From assembly GCA_046331705.1 (NCBI GenBank), contig JAXLQJ010000026.1:36884-100883 (forward strand): a stretch of 64,000 bases of DNA, in the 5' to 3' direction. The notes under the pieces were generated by a model, which was not told where the DNA came from, did no database searches, and saw only the letters and a program-made list of their open reading frames with translations. This DNA is from JADJOY01 sp046331705 [NCBI: bacterium]. GTDB lineage: Bacteria; JADJOY01. Every line of letters begins with the position of its first letter. The stretch's first letter is position 1. Both the position numbers and the translations under genes were made by a program. This document shows, in pieces, positions 1 to 8,765 of the stretch.

Positions 1-255
1 ATCGATCCAGCCTGGAGCCCGTCGCTCTACGACTACGGCGGTGGCGACATCGACTACCTGGCGAACGGCAACTACCTGATCTCGAACAACGGTCTGGGCG
101 AGCCGCCGATCCCGTTCGGACTCAACTGGAGCGAGTACGCCGAGGTGCGCCGATCCGACTCGACGAAGGTCTGGGAGATCATCATCCGCGATCCCGCCGA
201 GACCAAGAACTACACCGGCTTCGAGGCCAAGCGCATCGGCAGTCTCTACCCCTGA
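1..255 (+). CDS. Arylsulfotransferase-like protein, C-terminal fragment
   Basis: The reading frame is open from base 1 and ends at TGA 253-255, so only the last 84 residues are in the window. The sequence has a GDIDYLANGNYLI stretch followed by VWEIIIRDP, the blade pattern found near the end of bacterial arylsulfotransferase (ASST) beta-propellers, where a 'GD...LPNGNTLI' strand precedes a 'VVWE' strand. ASST proteins are usually periplasmic and transfer sulfate between phenolic donors and acceptors. The catalytic histidine lies upstream and cannot be checked, so a non-catalytic propeller relative is possible. A strong hairpin follows 15 bases after the stop. Confidence 0.55.
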   Translation: MDPAWSPSLYDYGGGDIDYLANGNYLISNNGLGEPPIPFGLNWSEYAEVRRSDSTKVWEIIIRDPAETKNYTGFEAKRIGSLYP

Positions 256-270
256 TCGAGTGAGCTGGAA

Positions 271-312
271 TCGAGCCCCAGAGCCTCGCGACCGTGAGGC
301 TCTGGGGCTCGA
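271..312 (+). terminator. Strong intrinsic terminator hairpin
   Basis: A perfect 17-bp inverted repeat (TCGAGCCCCAGAGCCTC at 271-287 and its complement at 296-312) encloses an 8-base loop. It sits just after the stop of the arylsulfotransferase-like gene and before the end of the convergent gene at 433, so it can act for both directions. There is no clear U-tract, which is common in GC-rich genomes. Confidence 0.8.
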
Positions 313-432
313 CGCGTTCCGGAGGATTCCGTCGATCCCGCTGGCGGACCGTGGCGGGCAACGGCCAGACCGGCGCGGCGTCCCCACCACTCGCGTGGGC
401 CCGGCGACCCGCTCCGTCCAGCGCTCGCGAGC

Positions 433-933
433 TCAGCTGTCGCCGACGAAGAGGATCTCGGCCTTCGTGATGTTCTTGCGACGCCGCTGACTGCGCAGGA
501 CCTGCATCAGCTCCTGCAACAACGCCTCGTCAGCGGGGCTGAGGCTCGGATGCTCGACGAGATCGGCAAGCTCCACCTCGAGCGCCGAGATCGGCGTCCC
601 GGGCGAGATGGTCAACAGAAATCGCCCCGGGCTCACCTCGATGGTGCGCAGCGATTCGATCTCGGAGAGCGGCGGGCACGGCCCGATGAGGATCACCGAG
701 AGCTCGGGGCTCACGGATACGAGCTCGACACGAGGCCGCGGCAGCTGACGGCGCTCCGCGAACGAGTCCGCCACCGCCACGATCGCGCGACCGCGGTCCG
801 GCCCGAGCTCCGACAGGATCTCGAGCGTTCGATCCGGCAGCGTCACCGTGACCGGCCGCGACGGCTCGTGAAACTTGCGCGGCCGTCCCCTGGGGTTCGG
901 CTTTCGAGGGATTCGGCTGGTCACGGCGGGCAT
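433..933 (-). CDS. Small AT-hook / ribbon-helix-helix-like protein, candidate DNA-binding
   Basis: A 166-residue protein of unknown function. Near the N terminus (residues about 10-21) is a basic stretch with the AT-hook core RGRPRK. It is followed at residues about 28-58 by VTVTLPDRTLEIL and two predicted helices, an arrangement like ribbon-helix-helix DNA-binding proteins. The C-terminal half is an alternating strand/helix region ending in a basic RSQRRRKN segment. The ATG at 931-933 is chosen because the longer upstream reading frame is antisense to the divergent SGNH gene and low-complexity. No good Shine-Dalgarno sequence is visible. A regulatory role is inferred from the motifs only. 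Confidence 0.6.
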   Translation of the reverse strand: MPAVTSRIPRKPNPRGRPRKFHEPSRPVTVTLPDRTLEILSELGPDRGRAIVAVADSFAERRQLPRPRVELVSVSPELSVILIGPCPPLSEIESLRTIEVSPGRFLLTISPGTPISALEVELADLVEHPSLSPADEALLQELMQVLRSQRRRKNITKAEILFVGDS

Positions 934-1042
934 CGCTGGTTGGTGCGTGCCGTCGACCACGGCACACCGCGACAACCTATGAGACGCTGCAAGCCGCGTG
1001 CAAGCATTATCGTGTAGAAAAGCATGCTGGTGGTCATTTTCA

Positions 1043-2710
1043 ATGAGCGCTTCCGCACCAGGCGCCGAGCTCGCGCCGGATCCCGAGGGCCTCCCCGCAC
1101 TGTCGCAGGCGGGCGAACGAACGCCTGCGGCGGCGGTCCCGTCGCGGCTGCGGTCGCGGACGCTCGCGCTCGCCGTCGGCCTTGCCCTGGTCGCGGCGGC
1201 GCAGGCCGAGATCGGGCTGCGATTGAGGGCCTGGTACGACGACTTGCGCCTGGACCGCTCGGTGCACCGCCTCGAGGCGCGTAAACCGCCGCCCGAGGGG
1301 AAGAAGGTGGCGCTCACCGAGATGATCCAGCTCAGCGCCAATCCGCGAATCATCTACGAGCTGATCCCACGTCTGTCCGTGAACTACGTCCGCCCGGTCC
1401 ACACCAACGGCGCCGGGTTCCGCAGCCCCGAGATCCCAGTCGCCAAGCCACCGAAGACGGTGCGCCTCGTGGGCCTGGGTGATTCGATCATGTTCGGCTT
1501 CGGCGTGGGCGACGACGAGAGCTTCATGCCGGCGCTCGCGCAGCGATTGAAGGCGCGGCAACCCGAGCTCGACTGGCAGAGCATCAACACGGCCGTGCCC
1601 GGCTACAACACGGTCATGGAGGTCGAGACGCTGGAGAAGAAGTGCCTCGCGTACGACCCCGACGTGGTGATCGTGAACTTCGTCGGTGGCGACGACGACC
1701 TTCCCAACTTCATCCGGCGGCGCTCCGAGCCGCTCGCCCTCGACAAGTCGTTCCTCGGCGAGTTCCTGCGAGCCCTGCGCAGCGGCAAGCCGGCGCGCGA
1801 CGACTTCGCGCTCGCCGACGCCCCGCGCGCCGACGTCGGCTTCGAAGGCGACCCCGAGAAGGTGCCGCCCGAGTATCGGGACATGGTCGGTTGGCCCGCG
1901 TACGAGCGGGCCATGACGCGGCTGCGCGACCTGAGCGACGAGCACGGTTTTCGGGTGGTGGTGCTCGGGCATCCGGCCGTGTACACGCAGGTGCGCGAGC
2001 TCGCGCGCAGCCTCGGTTTCCCGGTGGTCGAGTCGCTCAGGTTCATGCACCGCTACATGCGTGAGCACGGCATCGAGAGCGAGCGCGACTTGAGGCTCAT
2101 CCTCGCCCCCCACGACTCGCACCCCACGGCCCTGCTGCACGGGGTCATCGCGGATGCGCTGGTCGACGGCCTCGATCGCAGCGGAGTCCTCGCGGAGGTG
2201 ACCCAGATCCACGACCCGAGCCGGCGCGGCCTCGACCGCCTCCGCCTCGAGTTCTGGACCCGCTTGCGGGCGGCGTTCGCGCGCGTCCGACCCGGCTACG
2301 TCCGCTTCCGGGTCGGATGGGATCCGACGATCCGCGTCACCGCCGACGACGCGCGGGTGAATCTCGAGCTGACGGTGGATCGACACGCCCACGAGGCGCG
2401 GGTACGGGTGGTCTCACCGGTCGTCGCGAGCGCGGGCGGCGCCGCCGACGCGCCAGCCGAGCCTTGCGAGACGATCCGGCAGCAGGTCGAGACCGCGACC
2501 GGTGCCCCGGCCGAGGTCCGCCCCGAATCGACCGATCCGGGTCGCGGGATCGTTTCCGTGACACGCTCCTTCGACCTCGTCGATCGCGCTAGCTGGGACT
2601 CGACGCAGGAGTGGATGGCTCGCACGGCCGTGACGGTCGCGACCCTCGCTCCCCGAGCAGCGCGCTGCACGAGCCCCGAGGGATCGGCCGCGGACGTCGC
2701 CGCGCCCTGA
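1043..2710 (+). CDS. SGNH/GDSL-family hydrolase with N-terminal membrane anchor
   Basis: A 555-residue protein with one hydrophobic segment at residues about 39-55, so probably anchored in the inner membrane with the enzyme domain outside. SGNH blocks are visible: GDSIMFGFG with the nucleophile Ser at residue 148, a block II glycine in AVPGYNT (about 187), a GGDDD block III (about 215-219) and HDSHP carrying the catalytic His (about 360). Such proteins act as esterases, lipases or polysaccharide O-acetyl transferases/esterases; the substrate cannot be read. The last 190 residues form an extra, less conserved domain. The first ATG after an AT-rich stretch (about 1005-1042) is chosen as start; 1043 is divergent from the gene starting at 933. 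Confidence 0.8.
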   Translation: MSASAPGAELAPDPEGLPALSQAGERTPAAAVPSRLRSRTLALAVGLALVAAAQAEIGLRLRAWYDDLRLDRSVHRLEARKPPPEGKKVALTEMIQLSANPRIIYELIPRLSVNYVRPVHTNGAGFRSPEIPVAKPPKTVRLVGLGDSIMFGFGVGDDESFMPALAQRLKARQPELDWQSINTAVPGYNTVMEVETLEKKCLAYDPDVVIVNFVGGDDDLPNFIRRRSEPLALDKSFLGEFLRALRSGKPARDDFALADAPRADVGFEGDPEKVPPEYRDMVGWPAYERAMTRLRDLSDEHGFRVVVLGHPAVYTQVRELARSLGFPVVESLRFMHRYMREHGIESERDLRLILAPHDSHPTALLHGVIADALVDGLDRSGVLAEVTQIHDPSRRGLDRLRLEFWTRLRAAFARVRPGYVRFRVGWDPTIRVTADDARVNLELTVDRHAHEARVRVVSPVVASAGGAADAPAEPCETIRQQVETATGAPAEVRPESTDPGRGIVSVTRSFDLVDRASWDSTQEWMARTAVTVATLAPRAARCTSPEGSAADVAAP

Positions 2711-2740
2711 GCGTCGGATCCCAACCGAGGAGCACGACCG

Positions 2741-3538
2741 ATGACCGCGGAATCCCCAGGAAACCCCGCCACGCTGTTCGCGGTGGCCGGCAAGACGGTG
2801 CTCGTCACCGGCGGCTCGCGCGGCATCGGCTACATGATCGCGCACGGCTTCCTGGCAGCCGGCGCCAAGGTCTACGTCAGCGCGCGCAAGGCGGACGCAT
2901 GCGAGCGCGCGGCGGCGCAGCTGGCGGCGAACGGGCCGTGCGTCGCCGTTCCCGCCGACGTGGCGACCGCCGCCGGCGTCGAGGCGCTCGCCGGGGCGAT
3001 CGCGGCGCGCGAGGGCGCGCTGCACGTGCTCGTCAACAACGCCGGCGCGACCTGGGGTGCGCCGCTCGAGGAGTACCCGGAGAGCGCATTCGACAAGGTG
3101 CTGGGCATCAACGTGAAGGCGCCGTTCGCGCTGACGGTCGCGCTGCTGCCGCTGCTGCGCGCAGCCGCCAGCGACGCGGACCCGGCGCGGGTGATCAACG
3201 TGGGCTCGGTGGACGGGATCGCGGTGCCGGTGCAGGAGACCTTCGCGTACTCGTCGAGCAAGGCCGCGCTGCACATGCTGACGCGACACCTGGCGCTCAG
3301 GCTCGCGGGCGAGAAGATCACGGTCAACGCCATCGCGCCGGGACCTTTCGACAGCAAGATGATGGCGTTCCTGCTCGACAATCCCGAAAGCCGGTCGCTG
3401 GTGGCCCAGCACGTGCCGCTGGGGCGGATCGGGCGGCCGGACGACGTCGCCGGCGTCTCGCTCTTCCTGGCGTCGCGCGCCGGCTCGTACGTGACGGGTG
3501 CGGTGATTCCCGTGGACGGCGGCCTCACGGCGCGCTGA
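2741..3538 (+). CDS. SDR oxidoreductase, RhlG-like 3-ketoacyl reductase
   Basis: A 265-residue short-chain dehydrogenase. The NADP(H) motif TGGSRGIG is at residues about 24-31, NNAG at about 99-102, and the catalytic Ser-Tyr-Lys set appears as INVGS, YSSSK and the following NAIAPG. The run NNAGATWGAPLEEYP and the spacing match RhlG, the NADPH-dependent beta-ketoacyl reductase of Pseudomonas, more closely than FabG. It probably reduces 3-oxoacyl thioesters in the cytosol, but SDR substrates are hard to predict. The ATG at 2741 follows a GAGGAGC ribosome site 30 bases after the SGNH gene, so the two may be co-transcribed. Confidence 0.85.
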   Translation: MTAESPGNPATLFAVAGKTVLVTGGSRGIGYMIAHGFLAAGAKVYVSARKADACERAAAQLAANGPCVAVPADVATAAGVEALAGAIAAREGALHVLVNNAGATWGAPLEEYPESAFDKVLGINVKAPFALTVALLPLLRAAASDADPARVINVGSVDGIAVPVQETFAYSSSKAALHMLTRHLALRLAGEKITVNAIAPGPFDSKMMAFLLDNPESRSLVAQHVPLGRIGRPDDVAGVSLFLASRAGSYVTGAVIPVDGGLTAR

Positions 3539-3687
3539 TTCCGGGCGCCAAGCGCTGCCACACCGCGCGCATGGCGCGGAACGCGAGCGCTCCGGTATTC
3601 TCGATCGAGGCGCGTTGCGCACGCGCGTCGCATGCCGCGTTCGCGCCGCTTCGTTCGCCCCTTTCCCCGACCGCACCGAGTGAGCCC

Positions 3688-5049
3688 ATGCGTACTCGAA
3701 TCTCGTCCCCCATCCTCACGATCTGCGCAACGGCGACGTTTCTCGCCTCGATCCTCGCGGCCGCACCCGCCAGCGCCGGCCCGCTCCTCGACAAGGCCAT
3801 CGCCTACAGCGACAACTGGCAGGAGCGTCACGGCGTGGGCTACGGCTGCCGCGTGGAGACCGTGTGGGCGGACGAGTCCCAGACGGTGCCGGTTCGCTAC
3901 GAGGACATCGGCGACGCGGTGAGCTGGACCGGTCCCTACGTCGGCGCCGAGTCGCTGCGCTGGCACGTCACGCGCGACCCACAGGCGAAGATCAACGCGC
4001 GCCGCGGCCTCGAATGCCTGCTCGCCGCCGAGGCCGTGACGTCGAAGCCCGGCTTCGTCGTGCGCAGCGTGACGCCATTCGAAGGCCCCTGGGCCGCGTA
4101 CGTGGGTGATACCTGCGAGCCCACGAACAACTGCCACCCGATCACCGACGGCCCGTACGCGGGCGCCTACTGGCTGGGCAACACCAGCTCCGACACGTAC
4201 ATCGGCTGGTTCTACGGCATGCTGCTCACGTCCGAGTTCCTGCTCGACGAGCCCGGCGACGCGGATACGCGCGCGGCCGTGAGCGGAGCGGTCGAGCGGG
4301 TCATGGACGCGCTCATCGCCGACGACTACTTGATCGTCCTTCCCGACGGGAACCCGAGCGATACCGCGCCCGAGATCACCGGCAACGAACGGATCGCCTT
4401 CCACGAGGTCGCCGCCAGGGTGGTCGGCGGGCGCTTCGCGGACATGATGCCCGCCGTCTATCAGCGCGAGCTGTTCGCCTACCTGCTCAGCACCTGGGCG
4501 CCGTTCAACACGTACTTCCAGTACTTCGCCTACAACCTCGGCCACACCTTGCAGCACACCATCTTGCTGGCCGACTCGCCGAATCCGGACTTCGATCGCT
4601 ACGTCACCCGCGAGAACCTCTACCGCTGGGTGGCGGGCTCGCAACAGAGCTTCTTCGACTTCGTCGCGTGGGGCGAAGGAGCGGCGAGCTACACGGACGC
4701 CGACGTGGCGGCCGATCGCGCGGTGCTGAACGCCGTGCCGTATCCGCCGCGCCTGGCGATCCAGCCCACGCAGGGCGCCTACACCCCCGATCCCGTCGTC
4801 GATCTGCTGAACTTCCTCGGACCGATCATCGCCGAGCTCATCGGGTTGCCAGGCGGCTGGGACGAGATCTCGCCCAAGGCCACCGAGCCCTTCCCGCCAG
4901 GCGAGCGCTGCGTGGTTGGGTTCATGTGGGACAACAATCCCGCCAACGTCTGCGGCGGCTCGAACCCGGTCTTCGAATACGCCGGCGACGACTACCTGAT
5001 CGCCTACTGGTTGGGGCGCTATTACGGCCTGCTCAGCGCGGCCGACTGA
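3688..5049 (+). CDS. Secreted protein of unknown function, predicted alpha-helical toroid
   Basis: A 453-residue protein with a clear Sec signal peptide: MRTR, a hydrophobic core at residues about 6-25, and the cleavage-type AAAPASA before GP. The mature part is rich in helices and aromatic residues, with a TSSDTYIGWFYGMLL segment, GNERIAFHE, and paired cysteines near the start of the mature protein and near the end (GERCV and NVCGG) that could form disulphides. This resembles a family of exported (alpha/alpha) barrel proteins without assigned activity; I do not recognise catalytic residues. The longer upstream frame is spurious, since the signal peptide begins exactly at this ATG. Confidence 0.75.
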   Translation: MRTRISSPILTICATATFLASILAAAPASAGPLLDKAIAYSDNWQERHGVGYGCRVETVWADESQTVPVRYEDIGDAVSWTGPYVGAESLRWHVTRDPQAKINARRGLECLLAAEAVTSKPGFVVRSVTPFEGPWAAYVGDTCEPTNNCHPITDGPYAGAYWLGNTSSDTYIGWFYGMLLTSEFLLDEPGDADTRAAVSGAVERVMDALIADDYLIVLPDGNPSDTAPEITGNERIAFHEVAARVVGGRFADMMPAVYQRELFAYLLSTWAPFNTYFQYFAYNLGHTLQHTILLADSPNPDFDRYVTRENLYRWVAGSQQSFFDFVAWGEGAASYTDADVAADRAVLNAVPYPPRLAIQPTQGAYTPDPVVDLLNFLGPIIAELIGLPGGWDEISPKATEPFPPGERCVVGFMWDNNPANVCGGSNPVFEYAGDDYLIAYWLGRYYGLLSAAD

Positions 5050-5064
5050 GCGTCCACGGCGCCC

Positions 5065-5778
5065 TCACACCCAATGGGCGAGCAAGGGCTCGTCGTCGTG
5101 CTCGACGATGCGCGCGAGTTGCTCGAGCGTGCGCGCCCGTAGCTGCCGCTTCACGACGGCGTAGCCGCCGAGCGCGCTCCATCGCTCGGCCTCGGCGACG
5201 GCTTCGTCGAGGAGCGCGGCGGGCTCGACCACGCGATCGACGATCCGGTCGAGCAGCGGGGAATCGGGCGCGCCGGTCACGGACCCGAGCACGAGCAACC
5301 GCTTCTCGGCCGGCGTGAGCTCGGCGTGGACGATCTCGAGGGGCCCCGCCGGAAACGGCACGCCTGCCCTCGACTCCGTGAGCCCGAGCTTGAACTCGCC
5401 ACGAGCGGCGAGTCGCCGATCGCAAGCGAGCGCCATGACGAAGGCGCCGCCGAGCGCGTGCCCGGAGATCGCGGCGATCACCGGTTTGGCCGCGCCGTAG
5501 AGCGCCAGCACCATCCGGTTGACCGTGCGCAGCATCGCGGCGCGCTTCGCAGCGTCGTAAGCCGGGACCTCGCGGGTGTCGACGCCCGCGGAGAAGACAC
5601 CCGGAACACCGGTGAGAACGATGGCCGCGCGGCTCGCGTCCGTCACGGCTTCGCTCACGGCACGCTCGATCTCCGTCGCCACCTCGAGATTGATGGCATT
5701 CACCGGGGGACGGCGGACGCTCAGGATCCGCACCCGCCCGCGGTCCTCGACCTCGATCATCGGGCGCGGCGCGCTCAC
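5065..5778 (-). CDS. Enoyl-CoA hydratase/isomerase (crotonase) family protein
   Basis: A 237-residue crotonase-fold protein. The two oxyanion-hole segments are visible: FSAGVDTRE at residues about 63-71 and SGHALGGAF at about 105-113. A glutamate in GLTES lies where the first catalytic Glu of enoyl-CoA hydratases sits, while the second is not obvious, so hydratase, isomerase and thioesterase activities all remain possible. The start is taken as GTG at 5778, which overlaps the TGA of the upstream methyltransferase by four bases (GTGA); ATG at 5760 is an in-frame alternative. The gene is last in a minus-strand group and almost touches the convergent gene ending at 5049. Confidence 0.85.
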   Translation of the reverse strand: MSAPRPMIEVEDRGRVRILSVRRPPVNAINLEVATEIERAVSEAVTDASRAAIVLTGVPGVFSAGVDTREVPAYDAAKRAAMLRTVNRMVLALYGAAKPVIAAISGHALGGAFVMALACDRRLAARGEFKLGLTESRAGVPFPAGPLEIVHAELTPAEKRLLVLGSVTGAPDSPLLDRIVDRVVEPAALLDEAVAEAERWSALGGYAVVKRQLRARTLEQLARIVEHDDEPLLAHWV

Positions 5779-6512
5779 GACGCCTCGCGCTTGATGGAGA
5801 CGAGGCGCACCAGGCCACGCGCGCCGACTTCGCGACGCACCTCGAAGCTCCGCGCCTCGAGCATCGTCGTCACGTCCTGCGGCGCGAGCCTGAGCTTCGT
5901 GTAGGCGCTCACGCGCATCTGCCAGCCGCCGTTCGCGCGCTCGTGGAGCACGTCGTGCACCCGCACCGTGGTGGCGTGGTACTCGAGAAAGCACGTGAGG
6001 ATGCGGTGGTCGTCGCTGCGCACCGGGATGAAGCGCGCCTCTTGCGCGAGCGGGATCGTGTAATCGCGAAACGAGAGCACGAACGCGCCTCCGGGAACCA
6101 GCGCCGCGGCGACCTCGTCGAACAGCCGCGCGACGGCGCTCGTGTCCAGCAGGTGCGTGAGCGTGTCGCCCATGCAGAGCACCGCGCGCGGAGGCGCCGC
6201 GAGCTGGGCCGAAAAGCCGATCAAGTCCGCGCAGACGATTCGGATGGGGAGCTCGCCGCGCAGCTCGGCGAGCGTGTCGAGCAACAGCGGCGAGCTGTCG
6301 ACGGCGAGCACGCGCGCGCCGCGGCGCGCCAGCGGGATGGCGTGGGATCCGAAGCCAGCACCGAGGTCCACGACCTCGTCGTTCGGCGCGAACGGCAGCG
6401 CCAGCGCGGCGAGCTCGGCGCTGGCTGCGCGAAACGCCTCGTCCGCGCCGCCCACCATCCACATGTAGACGGGTGCCAGGAGTTGCTCGTAATGCTCGGT
6501 CACCGTCGACAT
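5775..6512 (-). CDS. Class I SAM-dependent methyltransferase
   Basis: A 245-residue Rossmann methyltransferase. Motif I is VVDLGAGFGSHA at residues about 48-59, the acidic end of beta-2 is AVDSS (about 73-77), and LVPGG marks the post-motif loop at about 138-142. The C-terminal third mixes strands and helices as in small-molecule methyltransferases. The ATG at 6512 has a strong GGAGGGAGG ribosome site. It overlaps the downstream crotonase start by GTGA, suggesting coupled translation, and follows a second methyltransferase by 15 bases. The substrate is unknown. Confidence 0.85.
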   Translation of the reverse strand: MSTVTEHYEQLLAPVYMWMVGGADEAFRAASAELAALALPFAPNDEVVDLGAGFGSHAIPLARRGARVLAVDSSPLLLDTLAELRGELPIRIVCADLIGFSAQLAAPPRAVLCMGDTLTHLLDTSAVARLFDEVAAALVPGGAFVLSFRDYTIPLAQEARFIPVRSDDHRILTCFLEYHATTVRVHDVLHERANGGWQMRVSAYTKLRLAPQDVTTMLEARSFEVRREVGARGLVRLVSIKREAS

Positions 6513-6527
6513 CGGGCCTCCCTCCGC

Positions 6528-7202
6528 TCAGCGCTCCGCGGTGGACGCGAGCGGCTTCGACGCGAGGACGTAGAGGCGCCGCGTCTCGGCCTCCACCCCC
6601 GGGTACGGATCTCGCTCCACGCACTCCTCGATCCGGAAGCCCGCGGCCTCCAGATGCCCGCGCACGTCCTCGGCGCGGAACAGTCGAAACGTGACGTCGA
6701 CTCGCCGCCCCCACCACTCGGCGAGATGGATCGAGTCGCCGCCGAGGTGGACGGCGACCAGCAGCAGCCCGCCGGGCTCGAGGACGCGGCGCCATTCGCA
6801 TAGCGTCGGCACGATCTCCTCGACCGGCAGGTGGATGAGCGAATAGAACGCGACGATTCCGGCCCAGGAGCCGTCGGGCACCGGCAGGTGGCGGAAGTCG
6901 CAGCAGTGGAACGCGATGTCCGGGTTCAGGCGACGGGCAGCGTCGACCAGCGCTCCCGAAAGATCCCAGCCGGACATCGCGACGCCGCGCTGGTGCAGGT
7001 AACGTGCGACGTGGCCCGGCCCGCAGCCGAGCTCGGCCACCCGATCGCCGGCCGCGAAGCGCGCCGCGAATCGATCCAGCAACGCGCGATCGAATGGCTT
7101 GCTCGCCAGCTCGCCGCTGATGCGTCGCACGTACTCGTCGGCGACCGCATCGTAGGACGCCTCCACTTGCTCGAGCGATTCGATGACCGAGCCTCCCGCC
7201 AC
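6528..7202 (-). CDS. Class I SAM-dependent methyltransferase
   Basis: A ubiquinone/menaquinone-type (UbiE-like) methyltransferase of about 224 residues. The N terminus carries SYDAVADEY, typical of this group, then VAELGCGPGHVARYL as motif I, and LEPGGLLLVAVH after the fourth strand. The start is uncertain: GTG at 7202 puts the SYDAVA motif about 16 residues in and is preferred; GTG at 7259 would add a poorly conserved leader; a GGGAGGC sequence lies just before an ATC codon, which would be a very rare start. It is upstream of the second methyltransferase in the same orientation. Substrate unknown. Confidence 0.8.
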   Translation of the reverse strand: MAGGSVIESLEQVEASYDAVADEYVRRISGELASKPFDRALLDRFAARFAAGDRVAELGCGPGHVARYLHQRGVAMSGWDLSGALVDAARRLNPDIAFHCCDFRHLPVPDGSWAGIVAFYSLIHLPVEEIVPTLCEWRRVLEPGGLLLVAVHLGGDSIHLAEWWGRRVDVTFRLFRAEDVRGHLEAAGFRIEECVERDPYPGVEAETRRLYVLASKPLASTAER

Positions 7203-7372
7203 GCCGTTCGCGGCCCGACTATCCCCGGCGCTCGGCGTCCGTCGCAAGCCCCGCCGCACCCCGGACTCTACCGGTGCTCGACCACTCGGCCCAGTCCTCG
7301 AGCAGGTCGTCGAGATCGCTCTGCCGCGCGGACGATCACGGCGCGGCCCCGCGCCTGGCTATCGCCCGCCCG

Positions 7373-7777
7373 TCACGCGCTCGAATCCACGGCTGGCCCC
7401 AACAGGTTCGCATCGCGCGCCAGCACCCAGCGACCTCGCTCCCGCTTCAGGATCGAGAGCGTGTAGCCGGCGCGTGTCCGCGTCGGCCCCCCGTCGGGCG
7501 GGGTGATGACGACCGAGAGCCGCGTCCGCAGGAACGCCCAATCCCCGAGCACCTCGAGCTCCTCGATCTCGCTCGTCCCGGAGATCGTCGGCGCAGTCGC
7601 GCCCGCGGCCGCCTGCGCGGCCGCAGCGAAGCCCGCCTTCGTCATGGGCGGCTGCCCGGGCGCGAGAAACACCGCGTCCTCCGCCATCAGGCCGAGCACG
7701 CCTTCGAGGTCTCCCTGGCGCGTCAGGGTCATCCAGCTCGCCACGAGCTCACGGATCTCGCGCTCGTCGTCGTGCAT
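7373..7777 (-). CDS. SnoaL-like / DUF4440 family protein
   Basis: A 134-residue protein of the NTF2-like fold. It begins with DEREIRELVASW and GDLEGVLGLMAEDAVFL, the hallmark opening of the SgcJ/EcaC (DUF4440, YybH-like) group, and ends with RERGRWVLARDANLL, the usual last strand. Members are small cytosolic proteins of uncertain activity, some acting as cyclases or hydrolases, others only binding ligands. The ATG at 7777 has a GGAG site nine bases upstream. It sits between the methyltransferases and DUF2071 on the same strand. Confidence 0.85.
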   Translation of the reverse strand: MHDDEREIRELVASWMTLTRQGDLEGVLGLMAEDAVFLAPGQPPMTKAGFAAAAQAAAGATAPTISGTSEIEELEVLGDWAFLRTRLSVVITPPDGGPTRTRAGYTLSILKRERGRWVLARDANLLGPAVDSSA

Positions 7778-7842
7778 GCGCACACGCTCCTTCTCGACGG
7801 GGGAAATCGGACGCACTCCGTTTGGGTGCCCTCGCCGCGTGC

Positions 7843-8616
7843 TCAGCGCCCCAAGCGCACGCCGCGCCGGACGATGATCGGAGATCCTTCGGCGACGAAC
7901 GCAGAGCTGGGGCGCGCGGCGAGCGCCTCGGCGAGCTCGCTGCCGTAGAGCAGCGCGACGTCGCAGTCGAGCTCGGCGTCGGCGCCACGCCAGACCCGCC
8001 ACTGGGGATGCTCGACGCGGTACTCGACACAGCCACCGTCGCGCTGCGCCGCGTAGCCCCAATAGTGCTCGGTGATGAACTCCTCCTCCGACCCCGCGAC
8101 CGGAAGCAGCGCTGGCCCTTCCGTCGCCACGCGCAGCCGATTCCAGCGTCCGGCCACCGACCAGCCGTACTCGACGTCGAGTGGCGCGCCCTCCCGAGCA
8201 GGCACGCTGATGCGATGCCGCATCGGCAGCGACTGGTAGTTCTCGTTGTAGAGGAGGCGCGCCGTCGTCGCGATCGCCCAGCGCGGCACCAGCTCCTTGA
8301 CGAAGACCACCCCGCGACGATCGCCGTCGGGAGCTCCCCGCCGTCGCACGTAGAAGCGTAGGTTCACTTCCTCGAAGTCGCGGTGGAACGGGATCCCCAC
8401 GCCGAGCACGCGCGTGTCGAGGAACAGGAAGCCGACCATGCTCACGAAGCAGCGGCCGTCCCAGGTGTCGATCTCGGTGCCGCGTGGCGCACGGGCGCGG
8501 AGCAAGCCCGGGTCCACCTCGTAATTGAGCATCGCGAGCCGCTCCCAGCGGGCCCGAAGGAAAACGCCCGGGAGCGCGGCGGCGGGCGGTCCGCCCGCGG
8601 ACGACGAGTCGATCAT
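7843..8616 (-). CDS. DUF2071 (YqjF-like) family protein
   Basis: A 257-residue protein matching DUF2071: FLRARWERLAMLNYEV near the start, then DTWDGRCFVSMVGFLFLDTRVLGV, FEEVNLRFYVRR and GVVFVKELVPRW in order, as in Bacillus YqjF. The fold is related to acetoacetate decarboxylase, but the catalytic lysine of that enzyme is not evident, and no activity is established for the family. ATG at 8616 is preceded by GGAGGGG at good spacing, so it is chosen over the in-frame codon 30 bases further upstream. It is divergent from the DUF362 gene at 8766 across a 149-base intergenic region. Confidence 0.85.
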   Translation of the reverse strand: MIDSSSAGGPPAAALPGVFLRARWERLAMLNYEVDPGLLRARAPRGTEIDTWDGRCFVSMVGFLFLDTRVLGVGIPFHRDFEEVNLRFYVRRRGAPDGDRRGVVFVKELVPRWAIATTARLLYNENYQSLPMRHRISVPAREGAPLDVEYGWSVAGRWNRLRVATEGPALLPVAGSEEEFITEHYWGYAAQRDGGCVEYRVEHPQWRVWRGADAELDCDVALLYGSELAEALAARPSSAFVAEGSPIIVRRGVRLGR

Positions 8617-8765
8617 GCGCCCCTCCAGCCTGCGATCGCGAGACACTCCCGGCGACGCAGGGTAAGCTCGAAACGAGTGTGCCGGTGGGGATCGCTCCTC
8701 GCGGGCCTCACCTGTCGCCGTGTGCTCGGCCGATCGAACGGACGCGCACGCGAGGAGATCGAATC

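Noticed and set aside
2611-5049. An 812-residue protein covering the SDR and the secreted protein
   Set aside because: Its first half is an out-of-frame reading of the SDR gene; the signal peptide begins at ATG 3688.
7184-7202. ATC start codon for the methyltransferase after a GGGAGG site
   Set aside because: Spacing is good, but ATC starts are extremely rare; GTG at 7202 is retained with low certainty.
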